From contig CM060856.1 of NCBI GenBank assembly GCA_030737835.1, positions 17,587,116 to 17,651,115 of the forward strand: a stretch of DNA of 64,000 bases. Direction: 5' to 3'. Positions 35,169 to 47,996 of this stretch are shown here, piece by piece (within the stretch, counting starts at the first letter, position 1; every line of letters begins with the position of its first letter). The DNA comes from Acorus gramineus (taxonomy: Eukaryota > Streptophyta > Magnoliopsida > Acorales > Acoraceae). Made by a program: the position numbers and the translations under genes. The notes under the pieces are model-generated. The model was not told the origin of the DNA. It was given only the letters and a program-made list of their open reading frames with translations, and did no database searches.

Positions 35169-36814
35169 AAATCATCAAACAAGAAAAAATAATGTTAGGG
35201 ACAGTTCATGAGACAGTTGTGACTGCAGTTTGCACTTTTTTTTAAATAGTAAACGTATTCAAACGAAGTATATGTTTTTATGATGAACTGAATAGACTTA
35301 TTTTTTTTGTAAATATGGAATTTTTTAACAAGACATATATATATTGTTGGAATGCTATTGAGGTATATAGATTGTCCGCAAGACTATCCCCGCGGACTGC
35401 ATGTAAAACTACTTAAGAAGTAATGATCGGATGAGTGAGAATCAATATTGAAGAAGAGGGGTAACAATGCGGAAGAAGATGAGTTCTAATAGAGGAGGGG
35501 CAAATCATTTTTATCAGGGGGTAATTTGAATTTTGAGTCGTTCACATAGATTTATATGTGTATTTGGAGTTATGGTGGCTTAATGTAACAGAATAATATA
35601 AGAATATTCCACTTGTGTCAAGTTTATTTTTAACTCAGGTTATTTTTACATTTTGTTAAGTTTCTCGAGAGAGGGGGTGGGATGTTTGGGTGTGGGGGTA
35701 AGCAGGGCCATATTCATATCTGTATCTAAACTAGATATCTGAAAAAATAACTATATTCGATATCTGATGGATATTTAAATTAAGTATGTGTATCTGATTT
35801 GAAACATCTGAAATTCAGATTCAGAGAATTATGAAATATCTGAAAATTAAAAATAATATATCTAATTATATGAAATATGTAAAAAAAACTTGTTTGACAA
35901 GGAGTTAAGATTTTGAGGATCCGTTGTCTTGGGATAAAAAATAAAAAGTGGGGATAAATGTTATCCCAACCTTTATCTTCATTTTCATTTTAAAATCGGG
36001 ACAATTGTCCGCAATTTATCACGATTATTTTTTATATTAAACTGGGATAAACTGTTCTTCTACTCACTTATTTTTATAATTATCTATTATTCCACCACTT
36101 ATCAATTTGTCAAACCAGTATATGATACGGACAAACGGATTAAGATTTTTCTTGGTGATAATCAAATGCGTGTACCCAACAAGCTTCCACTTCTGTCACC
36201 AGCTTCTCTTTCCATAATTAGTAGTAAACCACGACCATAACATCAAATCTCCGCCGTCCGATCTTGATCTTCACTGTTCGAAATTGCCACCTGTAAAGGA
36301 AAGTTTGCAATTGATTGTAATTAATAAGTTTAAATAAGTAACGCGTTTTTGCCAAATATAATTTTAGCTGTTGTTCTGTAACGCGTTTTTTTATTATTAT
36401 TTATTGAGTAATACATATATCATTCAATCTTCTACCATAAAAAATTGGGTTTTTTTATGTATACTATAAAAAAATATGGTATTTATTTTTATACCACCAC
36501 AAATAACGTATTTATTTTTATATCATTATAATTTTTTTAATGTAAAAGTGTGCCTCTCTTTTATCCTTTTTAACAAAAATAGGCCTTAACTATAGTTAGT
36601 TTATTAACCAAGAAATAAAATTGACAAAAATAACATTAATATATAATATTTTTGGTCATAATGTAAATAATTAAACATAATAATCTAATTAATTTAATGT
36701 TCTTTCTAAATCAATCGTGATCCATTCACCCTTACTTCTTCTTTCTTTTTCTTCCAATCAAGATCTAATTTAAAAAAAAAATTGTATTTTGTAATATATA
36801 TTATTAATTGGTCC

Positions 36815-36861
<47 letters not shown>

Positions 36862-37920
36862 CAAATGTAAATATTAATAATTATTATATTCATGCTAATA
36901 AATAGTTTTTATGATTAATTTTTATGTTTTTGGATTTTAGATGAAATTTATCATTTTCATATTAAAATTAATATCTTTTATTTTTATAAATATTGTATTT
37001 GGTAAGGTTAAATATGCAAAAAAATAATAAAAAATAAGGGTAATTTGATCTTTTCTCCAAAACTTTAATGGTTTTAATGAAAATTTGGATGAAAGTTAAC
37101 TAGAATGGTAAATATGCATAAGTTCTACATATTTCAATGGTATAAAATTAAATAGTTTATTTGAAGTGGTATAAAATTAAATAGCATGTTTTTGAAATGT
37201 ATACATGCAAAAAAACCTTAAAAAAAAATTTACCCACTTGTTTTCAGTAGATTTATTAAAATCTTATTATGATAAAATTAATTTTATGTCAAATTGAGAT
37301 AAAAAAAAAATGAAGAAGAAAACACACACACATAAGAGAGTATAGACTCACGTTTGTGTGATGGTTGGTCAAGATTTCATAAAAATTGGAATAATCTCAT
37401 TGAGCCGCTCCACTGACAAATTTTTCTATTAGAATACTTATTTCATAAATATAACATCCCAATGGATTTATAAATACAGTGGTCTATGAGAAAAGATGTA
37501 TATTTTATGAATTATATATATACTATAAATATATTTTTATTTTACATTTATAAAAAAAGTTTTTAATATATTTTTTGAATTAAAAAATATTACACTATTA
37601 TAGCCGTGAAAAAGTGAACATTTTAAAATATTTTGTATAGGTTAGTAGTTTTGGTAAAAAAAAATTGACCCTAAAGAATTAGCCAATAAGAAGCTTCTCA
37701 TGTTTATTTTTGATTAAAATAGACTAATTTTATTTAATGAATTTTATTTATCCGAAGTAACACAAAAAGAAATAAGCAGACTAATTATTCCCACCACTAC
37801 CTCCTGACAAAAAACAAACAGAGTAAACTCACCCGCGACTCACCACATAACCCAAAAACAAACCAGAATCCAACCTCCATTTAATTAACAAAACTTCAAA
37901 TACATCCTCTCTGTATTTCC
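35169..37920. other. AT-rich intergenic DNA upstream of the methyltransferase gene
   Basis: It holds a long AT microsatellite at 36818-36858 and A/T homopolymers. The segment 35190-35410 has GC-richer ends (ACAGTTGTGACTGCAGTTTGC; TCCCCGCGGACTGCATG) that hint at another MITE, but I could not establish termini. No gene. Confidence 0.45.
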
Positions 37921-37931
37921 AATCTTTATTT

Positions 37932-37934
37932 CCT

Positions 37935-37976
<42 letters not shown>

Positions 37977-37977
37977 C
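37932..37977. repeat. TC microsatellite in the leader of the methyltransferase gene
   Basis: A (TC)n tract with a few T interruptions lies about 120-160 bases upstream of the start codon. CT-rich tracts are common in plant 5' leaders and core promoters. Confidence 0.8.
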
Positions 37978-38092
37978 ACATATACCTTCCTTCCAATACA
38001 CCCAACACACACCACCTCCAACTCCTCCCCATCTTTATATACATCTCTTCATCTACAGAAACAACTGAACAAGAAACAGAGGAGAGAGAGCC

Positions 38093-41000
38093 ATGGCGGG
38101 TGCGATGACCACCCCCTACACAAAGCTCTCCCACCACCAACACATGAAGAGACCGAATCTCTACCAAATCACCACCCTCTCCGTCCTCTGCTCCCTCTTC
38201 TACCTCCTCGGCGTCTGGCAACACAGCCCCAACACCACCTCCCCAACCCCTCCCAAACCATGCCCGACCATCCAAACCACCCAATCCACCACCCTCGACT
38301 TCAAAACCCACCACACCCACAACGTGACAGACCAACCCAACTCGTCTTACCCGGCCTGCGACGTTGGGTTCAGCGAGTACACCCCGTGCGAGGACACGAA
38401 GAGGTCATTGAAGTTCCCGAGGGAGAAGCTCCTGTACAGGGAGAGGCACTGCCCCGAGAAGGAGGAGCTGATGAGGTGCCTTGTGCCCTCGCCGAGCGGG
38501 TACAGGAACCCGTTCGAGTGGCCGACGAGTCGGGACCTCGCGTGGTTCGCGAACGTGCCGCACAAGGAGCTCACCGTGGAGAAGGCCGTGCAGAACTGGA
38601 TCCGCGTCGAGGGGGACAGGTTCCGGTTCCCGGGTGGGGGGACTATGTTTCCGAGAGGGGCCGACGCGTACATCGATGGGATTGAGGAGTTGGTGCCTCT
38701 TCGTGATGGGTCCATCAGGACCGCCATTGATACTGGTTGTGGCGTGAGTGGTTCTCTCTCTCTGTCTCTGTTTTTGCTCTGTTTTTGACTTTTTTTCTTC
38801 TTTGTTTTGGCTTGTTGGGTTGATTGGATTTGACCGGTTCTAGTCGTTGACCCCGGATGGTTTGGGGGAAGGGAGAGGGGTTCGCGAAGGATTCATATTC
38901 ATCTGTTTGTTTTTATATACTTGTATCATATTTATATTTTAGTGTAGGTTGTTTGTCAATGGACCGGATTTGTGTTTTGTATAGGTGGCTAGCTGGGGAG
39001 GGTATTTGTTATCAAGGAACATAATAACGATGTCGTTTGCGCCAAAGGACTCGCACGAGGCGCAGGTGCAGTTCGCGCTGGAGCGGGGCGTGCCGGCCAT
39101 GATCGGGGTGATGGCCTCCAACCGCCTCCCCTACCCCTCCCGCGCGTTCGACATGGCCCACTGCTCCCGTTGCCTCATCCCTTGGGCCCAATATGGTAAA
39201 TTTCTGATTTCTCTGACTTTGGGTAGAAGAGTAAATGTGAAATAGACTGAAATTAGAGTAAATAAGCTTAAAAACATGTTTGAATGAAAACAATTGGTAA
39301 GATAGCTATACTAAAATGGTTATGAATAAGCTTGTATTGAGAATTATGTTATTTTATCAAATCTATTTAATTAATAGAAAGGATCAACGTGTCAAATTAT
39401 TTGTCATTACCTATTGTTTTGTTAAATCATTTTTTTACATTTTATAATTTATCATTCATATCTTATTCATATTTTATTCAATCATTCAAACATAAAAAAT
39501 TTCATTATTACATTTATCAACAAAAAATAACTAAAAAAACAACAAAACAGAAAATGTATTATGCCTTACCTATTATGAAATAGCTTATATGGCTACTCAA
39601 ATTAGGGTAATCAAATTAATTCAGAGTATATATTATTTCCAAACGAAATTTGTAACGTGTTGGAATTGTAAAAAAAAATGACTACAGAAACGACTGTCCT
39701 TAACATTTGTTTTTGCTATCCTGGTGATAGACGGACAGTTTTTGATCGAGGTGGACAGGGTGCTCCGGCCGGGGGGTTACTGGATCCTGTCGGGGCCGCC
39801 GATCAACTGGAAGACACACTATAAGGGATGGGAGAGGACAAAGGAGGACCTGAACGCAGAGCAGACGTCGATCGAGAACGTCGCGAGGAGCCTCTGCTGG
39901 AAGAAGATCAAGGAGAAGGGGGACCTTGCAATCTGGCAAAAGCCCACGAACCACATCCATTGCAAGGCCAATAGGAGGGTCATCAAGACTCCCCAGTTCT
40001 GCTCTTCTCGGGACCCCGACTCAGCATGGTTAAAATATCACATCTTCATCTTCTTTATAACTTGCATTTTGAAAATAATTAACCACATTGTTTTATGACT
40101 ATTGTTGGCGTTTGAGAATGAATTTTGAATTAAGTATGAGCAAAATTGAACACATTCTGTATATATATCACTTGAATAGGTTTCTAATCATTCGGATTAT
40201 GCATTTAATTCTATTTTTAGAATCCCTTAAGTTTGAATGAATTTTCAAAAGTTTTATAGTTAAAAAAATAATCATAATTATTGTACCTGCCTTCACACAT
40301 TCAACCTAGCATATTTTTAATGCATATTTTTTTTTTTTGGTAAAAAATGAAAATAATTTAATTATCTTTATATATATTTTTTTCTGTATTTATGTATACC
40401 TCAACAAAATCAGAACATTAAATCAAATACCTGTCACACGCGAACTCTATAACAGGTACACCAAAATGGAGACCTGCATCACTCCTCTGCCGGAGGCGAG
40501 CAACATAAGAGAAGTCGCCGGCGGAGAGCTCAAGAGGTGGCCGGAGAGACTGACGGCGGTACCGCCGAGGATCCTCAGCGGAAGCATAAAGGGCGTGTCG
40601 CCGGACACTTTCAAACAGGACACGGAGCTGTGGAAGCGCAGGGTGGGGCACTACAAGAGGGCGAACAATCAGCTCTCGAAGAAGGGGAGGTACCGAAACC
40701 TCCTCGACATGAACGCCCGCCTCGGCGGGTTCGCCGCGGCGTTGGCCGACGACCCCGTGTGGGTCATGAACGTCGTCCCGACAATCGCCCCGGTGAACAC
40801 CCTCGGCGTGGTTTACGAGCGCGGCCTCATCGGGACGTACCAGGACTGGTTAGTCATTTTTGCCGTCGCTTTTAATTTCTCAAACTTTCCTCAATTTTTC
40901 AAATTGTGGTGTTCTTTTACACTAAAAATTGGAACTTGGTTTTCGAAACAGAACCTTGGATCTGCATTTGATTTTTTTTAGGATTCTAGAACACAAAATC

Positions 41001-41748
41001 AATCTAAATACATGTCTAAACAAGTTTAGTGTCTTTTTGAATCCGCATTTTAGCCGATTATGGGTTTGGGGTAACATAATTAATCCAATTTTATTTTTTT
41101 AAACACGCATTTCATTATACTTTTTTTTAGTAAACATGATTTTCAACTTTCTTGTAAAATTTTTTTTATTATTAAAAAACTAAAAAAAATAAAGCTTTTT
41201 TATAAGTTCACTCATTTCCTAACGGAATTTTAACCCTATATATAATTAATTAATTATACATTGGATGATGCCTTCAAATATGACAATAGAAATGATTGAG
41301 TGTATCAACACACATAGATTTAGTGTCACTGACTCAGCTTATTCTAATTCAGGTGCGAAGCGATGTCAACTTATCCAAGGACGTACGATCTCATACACGC
41401 AGATTCAGTGTTCACGCTCTACAATGACAGGTGATTATTACGACTCTAATTATAAAAAAAAAAATATTGAATTCAAAAGAAATTATGATTTTTGGTGATG
41501 TGGGTACTTGTTTATGTGGTTTATATATCAGATGTGAAATGGAGGATATACTGTTAGAGATGGACAGAATACTGAGACCGGAAGGGACTGTTATATTCAG
41601 AGACGACGTCGACATGTTGGTGAAGGTGAAGGCCGTCGCCGACCGGATGAGGTGGGAGTCGATGATCGTCGATCACGAGGACGGTCCGATGGAGAGGGAG
41701 AAGATTCTGTTGGCCGTCAAGACCTACTGGACGGCGCCGGCTCAGTAG
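38093..41748 (+). CDS. Putative S-adenosylmethionine-dependent methyltransferase, PMT/QUA2 family (PMT15/16/18 type)
   Basis: Six exons in consistent phase: 38093-38743, 38985-39195, 39731-40028, 40456-40848, 41353-41430, 41532-41748, giving 615 residues. A short cytosolic N-terminus precedes one membrane segment (about 23-42), then a Pro/Thr-rich stem, so it is a type II Golgi membrane protein. The family core follows: [39 protein letters not shown], the SAM loop IDTGCGVASWGG (about 212-223), [75 protein letters not shown] and [13 protein letters not shown]. Family members are linked to methylation of pectin in the Golgi; enzyme activity is inferred from family. No break is visible. Exons are GC-rich and introns AT-rich. 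The terminal exons are short. Confidence 0.95.
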
Positions 41749-41850
41749 GGACAGTCCGGTGGTCATGCATAGTGTTTGAACAGAGAGGACTGGTTTTTTT
41801 TTTTTTTTAATATTTCTACCCTTTCAAATGGTGATTCTTTGAATTTTATG

Positions 41851-42275
41851 ATTTTTTTGAAATGTTGATTAGAGTTATGTTATGGACCAATAACTTGAGA
41901 TTGGTCATTGTGGCACTTTGATTTGATTAATGATAAATTAAGTAATATTAATTTGATAGTATGGGGTGACTGTTATTTTTTGAAGACATCAGTTTTTTGG
42001 TCTAGTATGGTAAATGGTGGTAATGATAACGTTCATTCATTAGATATCGCCACCTTTTATGATTTGCATTAAAAAAAAATGTTTTTTTTTTTTTGAAATT
42101 TTGATATGATTTAGTTATGTTATGGACCAATAAATTGAGATTGGTCATTGTCACTGCTTGTGCATTCTGATTTAATTAATGATGAATAAATTAATGTATA
42201 TATTAATTTGATAGTATGGTGTGACAGTATTATATTTTGAAGACATTTTTGGTTCATTATAATGATGATACGTTC
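41851..42275. repeat. Tandem duplication in the 3' flank of the methyltransferase gene
   Basis: Units at about 41851-42040 and 42090-42275 share TTATGTTATGGACCAATAA, TTGAGATTGGTCATTGT, TTAATTTGATAGTATGG and TTGAAGACAT in order. The first begins about 100 bases after the stop codon, so it is probably inside the 3' UTR. Confidence 0.8.
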
Positions 42276-42764
42276 ATACATGAACACCAAACATATCTTT
42301 TTAATCTTTCGTATCGAAGCCATCAAGATTGATTATTCCCACAAAGAGACATATAATTGCAAGTGACTTTCAAGGATCAGAAATTTCTATATTGAGGACC
42401 TTGGATTGTAATCTTCAATTTTGTTTTCTTGTCAACAATCATAAGATTATATTTTTCAAATAAAAAAAATTAAATATAAAAGAAAGTATAAAATATCTCT
42501 TGTTACAAGATGCATTGAGACAAAAAGTAAAATGAAGCTAATTACATTTATTATAATAATTTAAAATTAAAAATAAAAATTCAATCTCATTTGCAGTTAC
42601 AACATAGTTTTCTATTTGACACATTTATAATTGATCCTAATAAATTTTGATTCCAATAAATTCTCCTACTTTGAGAGCATTGCATAATGATAAACTCATG
42701 CATTGTCAATGTTGTGAAACTGATTTTTTTTTTTAGGCAAAGATAGTCTAAATAAGTTTTAGAA
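42276..42764. other. AT-rich intergenic DNA
   Basis: Nothing recognised before the 5S-like segment. Confidence 0.5.
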
Positions 42765-42874
42765 GGTGCAACAAGAGGACTTCCCATGAGGTCGTCCTAC
42801 TACTCTCGTCTAAATATGTTTGACTTCAAAGTTTTGATATGATTCGGTGCATTAGTGCTGGTATGATTGCACTC
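42765..42874 (-). mobile_element. 5S-rRNA-like segment, probable Cassandra TRIM LTR remnant (fossil)
   Basis: On the minus strand the ~110 bases align end to end with plant 5S rRNA. The start is GTGCAATCATACCAGCACTA, then ATGCACCGAATC, the internal promoter-like block GACGAGAGTAGTA, and GGGAAGTCCTCTTGTTGCACC. Conserved blocks are in order but diverged. Isolated single 5S-like copies in plant genomes are typically LTRs of Cassandra elements, which carry 5S promoters. I could not define the LTR ends, so a lone 5S pseudogene is the alternative. It is old and broken. Confidence 0.7.
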
Positions 42875-43420
42875 TTTATGAAACATATCTTAATTAATAA
42901 TATACAATTATCTTAATTAATTAATTATATATAAAATAGAGTCTTCATCAATTTATAAATGTAGAAAACATAAAATTACACTCTTACGAATGCACAAACT
43001 AGAGTTAAAAGAATATTGTACGAGAATGATATATATAACACTACATATACAATATAATATTCACAAATCTAAACCACCATTATTGCATAAGAATATGATA
43101 ACACCTATTATTTAGATAATCCAAACATGAGAGGGTGCAGTTGTCCCCACTGGGCCTAACGTGATTCAGTCACTGCTTTCAATATATACTGAATTGAATA
43201 AAGAAATTATTTAACAAACCAACCTTATAGGACCAATTTTTTTTCCAATCAGACATTCATCTCTTTTTTAAAAATCAAATATCATCTTGTATAGGTAATT
43301 CACAACATCCAGGCTCCCCCACTAGTAGTTTGAGCTCACAACATTTCCATGAAGATCTTATTTTTCCTGTAAAAATAAAATTTATAAAAAAAAGGTGAAC
43401 CATGCCAAGATTGCTCCTCT
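42875..43420. other. Upstream region of the cysteine-rich protein gene
   Basis: AT-rich DNA leading to the promoter at 43431. No other gene is seen. Confidence 0.5.
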
Positions 43421-43430
43421 ACAAAGTCCT

Positions 43431-43438
43431 CTATAAAT
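43431..43438 (+). promoter_or_regulatory. TATA box of the A9/FIL1-like gene
   Basis: TATAAATA lies 90 bases upstream of the start codon at 43521. That leaves room for a transcription start near 43465 and a leader of about 55 bases. Confidence 0.7.
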
Positions 43439-43520
43439 AGAACCATCATCAGAGAATTGTACCATCAAAGTCCAATTTGTCTTCAAAATTTACTTTTTAG
43501 TGACAAAAAAAAAAAAAAAA

Positions 43521-43835
43521 ATGGCAGTTGACAAGAAGGCCAACACCACCACCAAAGCAGCTGCATTGGTGATTGTCATGGTGGGCCTGATCATGATGGC
43601 CCATGGGCCCAAGGCCCAGGCTCAGGCCCCAGCGGGCCAGAACTGCACGGTCCAGCTGACGGACCTGACCACGTGCGCTCCGTTCGTGGTCCCCGGAGCG
43701 TCGACGCCGTCGCCGACCTCGCAGTGCTGCACCGCCCTAAAAGGCATCGACACCGGCTGCCTCTGCAACACCCTCCACATGGTAGCTCAGCTCCCCGCCA
43801 GCTGCAGCCTCCCCGCCGTCCCATGCGGTCTATAA
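43521..43835 (+). CDS. Secreted eight-cysteine protein, A9/FIL1-like (lipid-transfer superfamily)
   Basis: One exon, 104 residues from ATG at 43521 (MAVDKKANTTTK). The codons before it come from an A-run and lack an ATG. Residues about 13-35 form a signal peptide (AALVIVMVGLIMMA) with a likely cut after AQA. The mature part carries the eight-cysteine pattern of the protease inhibitor/seed storage/LTP fold: C-x8-C-x(n)-CC-x(n)-C-x-C-x(n)-C-x(n)-C, with NCTVQLTDLTTCAPFVVPG and SQCC...CLCNTL. APFVVPGA and CLCNTL are typical of the tapetum/stamen-specific A9 and FIL1 proteins, suggesting an anther role outside the cell. That role is family inference. The mature part is GC-rich. A possible extra downstream exon after TTTGGACAG (about 44434) is unproven and would be 3' UTR. 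Confidence 0.85.
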   Translation: MAVDKKANTTTKAAALVIVMVGLIMMAHGPKAQAQAPAGQNCTVQLTDLTTCAPFVVPGASTPSPTSQCCTALKGIDTGCLCNTLHMVAQLPASCSLPAVPCGL

Positions 43836-43836
43836 A

Positions 43837-43869
<33 letters not shown>

Positions 43870-46606
43870 TATGATGTGATTTATCATAACATAAGTTGTG
43901 TGTCATTTAACATATTAGAGTCTCACACAGAGGATCTCTGTGTAGTCCATAAGAGTATGTCACATACACAATAATTAGAAAAATAAAAATTGCATGCACA
44001 CTTTAACTTCCTTTGTAACACCGGGTGGCAATATTTGTTGGTGATTACTCATTCAACTAGCTAGTAGTATGATAAACTATCAAAATTTTAACTTTTTCAG
44101 TTTTTGTAATATTACTTTTTAGTATTTAAGTGGGAAAAAGGTGTGAAAAAAAAGAAGCTTTTCAAACAATTTTTATTTTATAGAAATTTAGCTCTTTTAA
44201 AATGGTTTTACAAAGGCTAAATTTCTATACATGATAAAATAATTGGTTTACATATGATTTATAGAAATTTTGCTAATTCACAAAAATGGTTTATATATGA
44301 TAACTGCTAATTACTTGGTTTTGAATCATACTCAAAATAGTGCATGTAAATCAATAATATTTAATTGATTATGTTCTATGCATTAACAAACAGTCAATAT
44401 TAATTTATTATTATTATTATTTTCTTTGGACAGCTCTGTGAGTGTGATGGACTGGAGAGGAGCTGTCGGCAGAATAAACTGAAGATCACTCACCAAGCAG
44501 CACCTTCTCCTTTTGTTTTCTTTCTTTGTTTTTTTTTTCTTAAGTACCCACTTGTTTCTATTGCGAAGTCAATTGATTTGCAGTTCCTGTGCCTAGCTTG
44601 CAAATCAATTTAGTATGAGTGTTAGGTTTTGAATAAATGTCTGAAAAATGGTATCCTCATATAATAATATATATAATATAATGTTTGAACATGGATCTCA
44701 ACTTCTATTAATACTAATGGGGCCAGTGCAATTGGCTGATCAAAAAGTCCAATTGTGACATTGTTTTGTATGATATACTGAATTAGGATGCAGAGTGTGA
44801 AAGAAGTGTCACGCCGAATGATATAAATATGTGATTGACAATAGTCACACATGACATTGATGGGGGTTCTAAGGTTCATAAATTTAATTAATTAGTCCAA
44901 TGTGTGGAAAGCCAAAATTAAAATGCAATAACAAAAGCTCACAGTGACAGTGGAAGCACATGGGACACTTGAAGAATTTTCAAGGCTTCATTAATCATGT
45001 TGTGATGTTTTGGTCGCTTACTACACTCGAAATCACACCTTAAGAAATAGTCAGTGATTAATTAACTAACAAAGGTAAGAGAGAACCTAATTGGCCCACT
45101 TTTTCACTAATTTTTTAGAGTTGGTCCATGAAATAAAGGTGTCCAGCCCGATCAGTAACCATTATGATTTTTCTAAACTATATTTACGTAATGAAATTTT
45201 ACAATTATGAAACGTGAAGCATATACATAGATAAATTGATACATATATGTCTATTAATCGAACCGCAAACAAGACATGCAAATTGCTTTGAGTGTATCAT
45301 CACTCTAAAATAAATAGAATTATGAAGGTTGGCCCGGCATTGTGTATATACATGATTATTTTAGTGATTTCTTTCAAGTGTATAAAAACCTATATATATT
45401 ATACGTTGCATGCAAACGAGAACATAATATAAATTTTAAGAATCTAATATGAAGGTCAGCTAGACTGATAGAGCATGTGCTGATTATTCTAAACAAGCTA
45501 AGTCCACCCAAGCAAGCTCACCCACTCCCATTTTATCCTATATTGAGAGAAGAGTGTGAGAGTGAGCAACCCATGTGAACTCTATCTTGCCAGCCAATGA
45601 CAACAAAAAAAAAAACAGAGAAAAAAAGGAGGGGAATCCCAGTGAGGTTAATTGACACTTCAACTACCACTTTGCGTGTGTGCGTGTGTGAAGAGAATCT
45701 GTGTTATTATAAGATTGGAAGAATCCTTAATAAATGTAGATAAACAAAGAATCAAGTGATGAGACTTGGGAGAGTAAATGTTGATAGTATGACACAAAGA
45801 GATGCAGTTCTTAAAAAAAAAAAAAAAAAAAAAAGGAGATAGGGGTGTACAACAACTATACAACCAACCCAAGATTATAGCATGCTTTCTTGCTCTAAGT
45901 TGATACACACAATCCGTTTTATAGTCCCGATAACAACTTAGAAGCAATTCCCAACACTCTATATGTATGAAAATTTTCTTAAGAAAATAAAATTATATTT
46001 TTTGAATAAAAAATATTTTTAGTGTATAATGTTTCACTTCTTATAACAGTATTTATTTCAATGACCAAGTGTGTACTTAATAAAAAAAAAAACAATGAGT
46101 GTCGCTGACGAAGCTACACAAAGATCTAGACATACCATTTTCAAATGGTATACAGTTTGGAAGACATGATATATCTCGAAGATATATGCATTTAGTATGA
46201 AAATTATGTCAAATTTATGCTGATTAAAAAAAAATTACCCTTTCGGATATGGCCTTCAAAGTATGTACGATATTGGAAGTTGTTTCAAATTAAATTTATT
46301 AATGATTTCAAAATTCTTCATGAATTTGATTTTATCATTCATTTTTTAATTTAAGGCTCACTTTTATAGTGTCCCTCAGGTTTTCAAAAAGAAATTTCAT
46401 GAATTTATCTTACATTTATTAAAAATGAGCTTATTCAATTTAAAATGGAGCGATATACATTGTTTATCAAAGTATATACATTTTTAGACGATGTTTATTA
46501 CTTTTAAAAACATTAAAACATGTGTCGTGTACATTTTAGATAGTGTAAAAAAGACTATAACATTTTTCTTGAAGTATTGATGGCGTCGTTGGTACAAATA
46601 TTTTAT
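43836..46606. other. Intergenic DNA, no gene supported
   Basis: CT and TA runs follow the stop codon directly (about 43836-43870). A GC-balanced patch at 44434-44520 after a splice-acceptor-like TTTCTTTGGACAG may belong to the 3' UTR of the preceding gene. An A-run of about 24 lies near 45812. The rest is AT-rich and unassigned. Confidence 0.45.
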
Positions 46607-46839
46607 GGATAATGTTAATGTTACATCCAGTCCATTTTCCAGCCCTAAATCCAGTCTACGTATTTTTATAAAAAAATAAGCATACATTCTAATGAATTGT
46701 ATAGATGCATTTATAGAAAATGTGAAAAATCTATCGAAGCATATACCTTGTTAAGATGAGTATATGCTCTAATAATTTTTTATCGATGCATTTGAGACTT
46801 GAATTAGGGCTAGAATAAAAATTGTGTATAATAGCACTC
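46607..46839. mobile_element. MULE-type MITE, family M1, copy near 46.6 kb (complete)
   Basis: This 233-bp element is flanked by the 9-bp duplication ATATTTTAT (46598-46606 and 46840-46848). It starts GGATAATGTTAATGTTACATCC. The inverted end carries ATTTTTATTCTAGCCCTAATTCAAGTC against CATTTTCCAGCCCTAAATCCAGTC on the left. Internally it shares ATGAATTGTATAGATGCATTTATAG with the other copies. It is the shortest of the set. Confidence 0.7.
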
Positions 46840-46848
46840 ATATTTTAT

Positions 46849-47990
46849 ATCTTTCTTATCGCTCGGAAAACTATGAAAGGACATGAATTTCAAGGAGATC
46901 TTCGAGATACCCACATTTCCATCCAAAAATACCACCAACTGAATTTTGGATTCTCAGAGTTTCTGTAATCTAGGATGGAATCAAAACCCAACTTGACATA
47001 CCACAAACCAAACATGTATTATAAGAGCATGTCTAAAAGACTCCATATGGGATTCATTCCCCAACATATGGAGTCAAAATTTTAAAAACAAAGTCCAAAA
47101 GACTCCTTTGATAACTCCCTTCAATAAAATTCATCGAGAAACTTCACACTCCTACCTCAAAAAAAGACAATATTAACTCTTCACTTTCTTTCATTTTTTT
47201 TTATATAAGCATAATGGATAATTTCTTACCATGAAATTTTTATTCATGATTAATAATTACTTTTTATTTATTTTTCATGGTCTTTTAAAAATTTTAATTT
47301 ACTTTTAATTAATTTTTATTCATTATTAATAATTCTTATTTAAATAATCTTTATTCCAGGTCAATATTGATAAATTTCAAAAGACACTTTTATTCATTTA
47401 ATATTTAAATATCTTATAATTTATAAATATGACTTGAGGTATTTGATCATTTTAAATGAAGAAAGTAAGAATGAAGAAACTTTTGAAACGACAAAAAAAA
47501 AAAAAAAAACTCTCTACGTATCATAGAGAGAATCTCTCTCTACTTTTGAAAATGCTCTAAGGTCAATCTCAAATATAACAGGACCTCCCTGAAACTCATA
47601 AATAGGAATTAAAAACAAAATCATTTCAGGTGTACCAGGATGACTCCTAAGCAAGGTATTCAGCATTCACTGTAGCAAAAGAAGATTACTTTTGACATTG
47701 AATTTTTGGTGAAGCAAATAAAAAACTTCTATACATAAATTGTCACAAACAACAAACAGCAGAGAACAAATCCTGAAGAACTTCATAAACCAAACCAATG
47801 CAGTTGAAATGGTGCGAAGTTGGCTGTGGTTTCCCCTTCATTCTCTCTAAACAGATTTGTCCATTCATTGTGGATGTTTCAATTTTTTTTTCCCCAAGAG
47901 GGAAGGGGGTTCTGCAAATATAAAACAATCCTAACAACTTCAAGCATCACAAAGGCATTTTTGAACCAAACTGTAAAAGTTACATATTGG
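46849..47990. other. Intergenic DNA and 3' flank of the UBX-domain gene
   Basis: A MITE-like segment may span about 47033-47560: GAGCATGTCTAAAAGACTCC on the left and AGAGAGATTCTC..AAAGTAGAG with a final GAAAATGCTCTAA on the right, whose inverse begins TTAGAGCATTTTC. The part from about 47640 to 47990 is probably 3' UTR of the minus-strand gene. No other gene. Confidence 0.4.
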
Positions 47991-47996
47991 AGAATG

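Noticed and set aside
43500-43520. Extended N-terminus MTKKKKK for the cysteine-rich protein
   Set aside because: It would need a GTG start and is encoded by an A-run. The ATG at 43521 gives a normal signal peptide.
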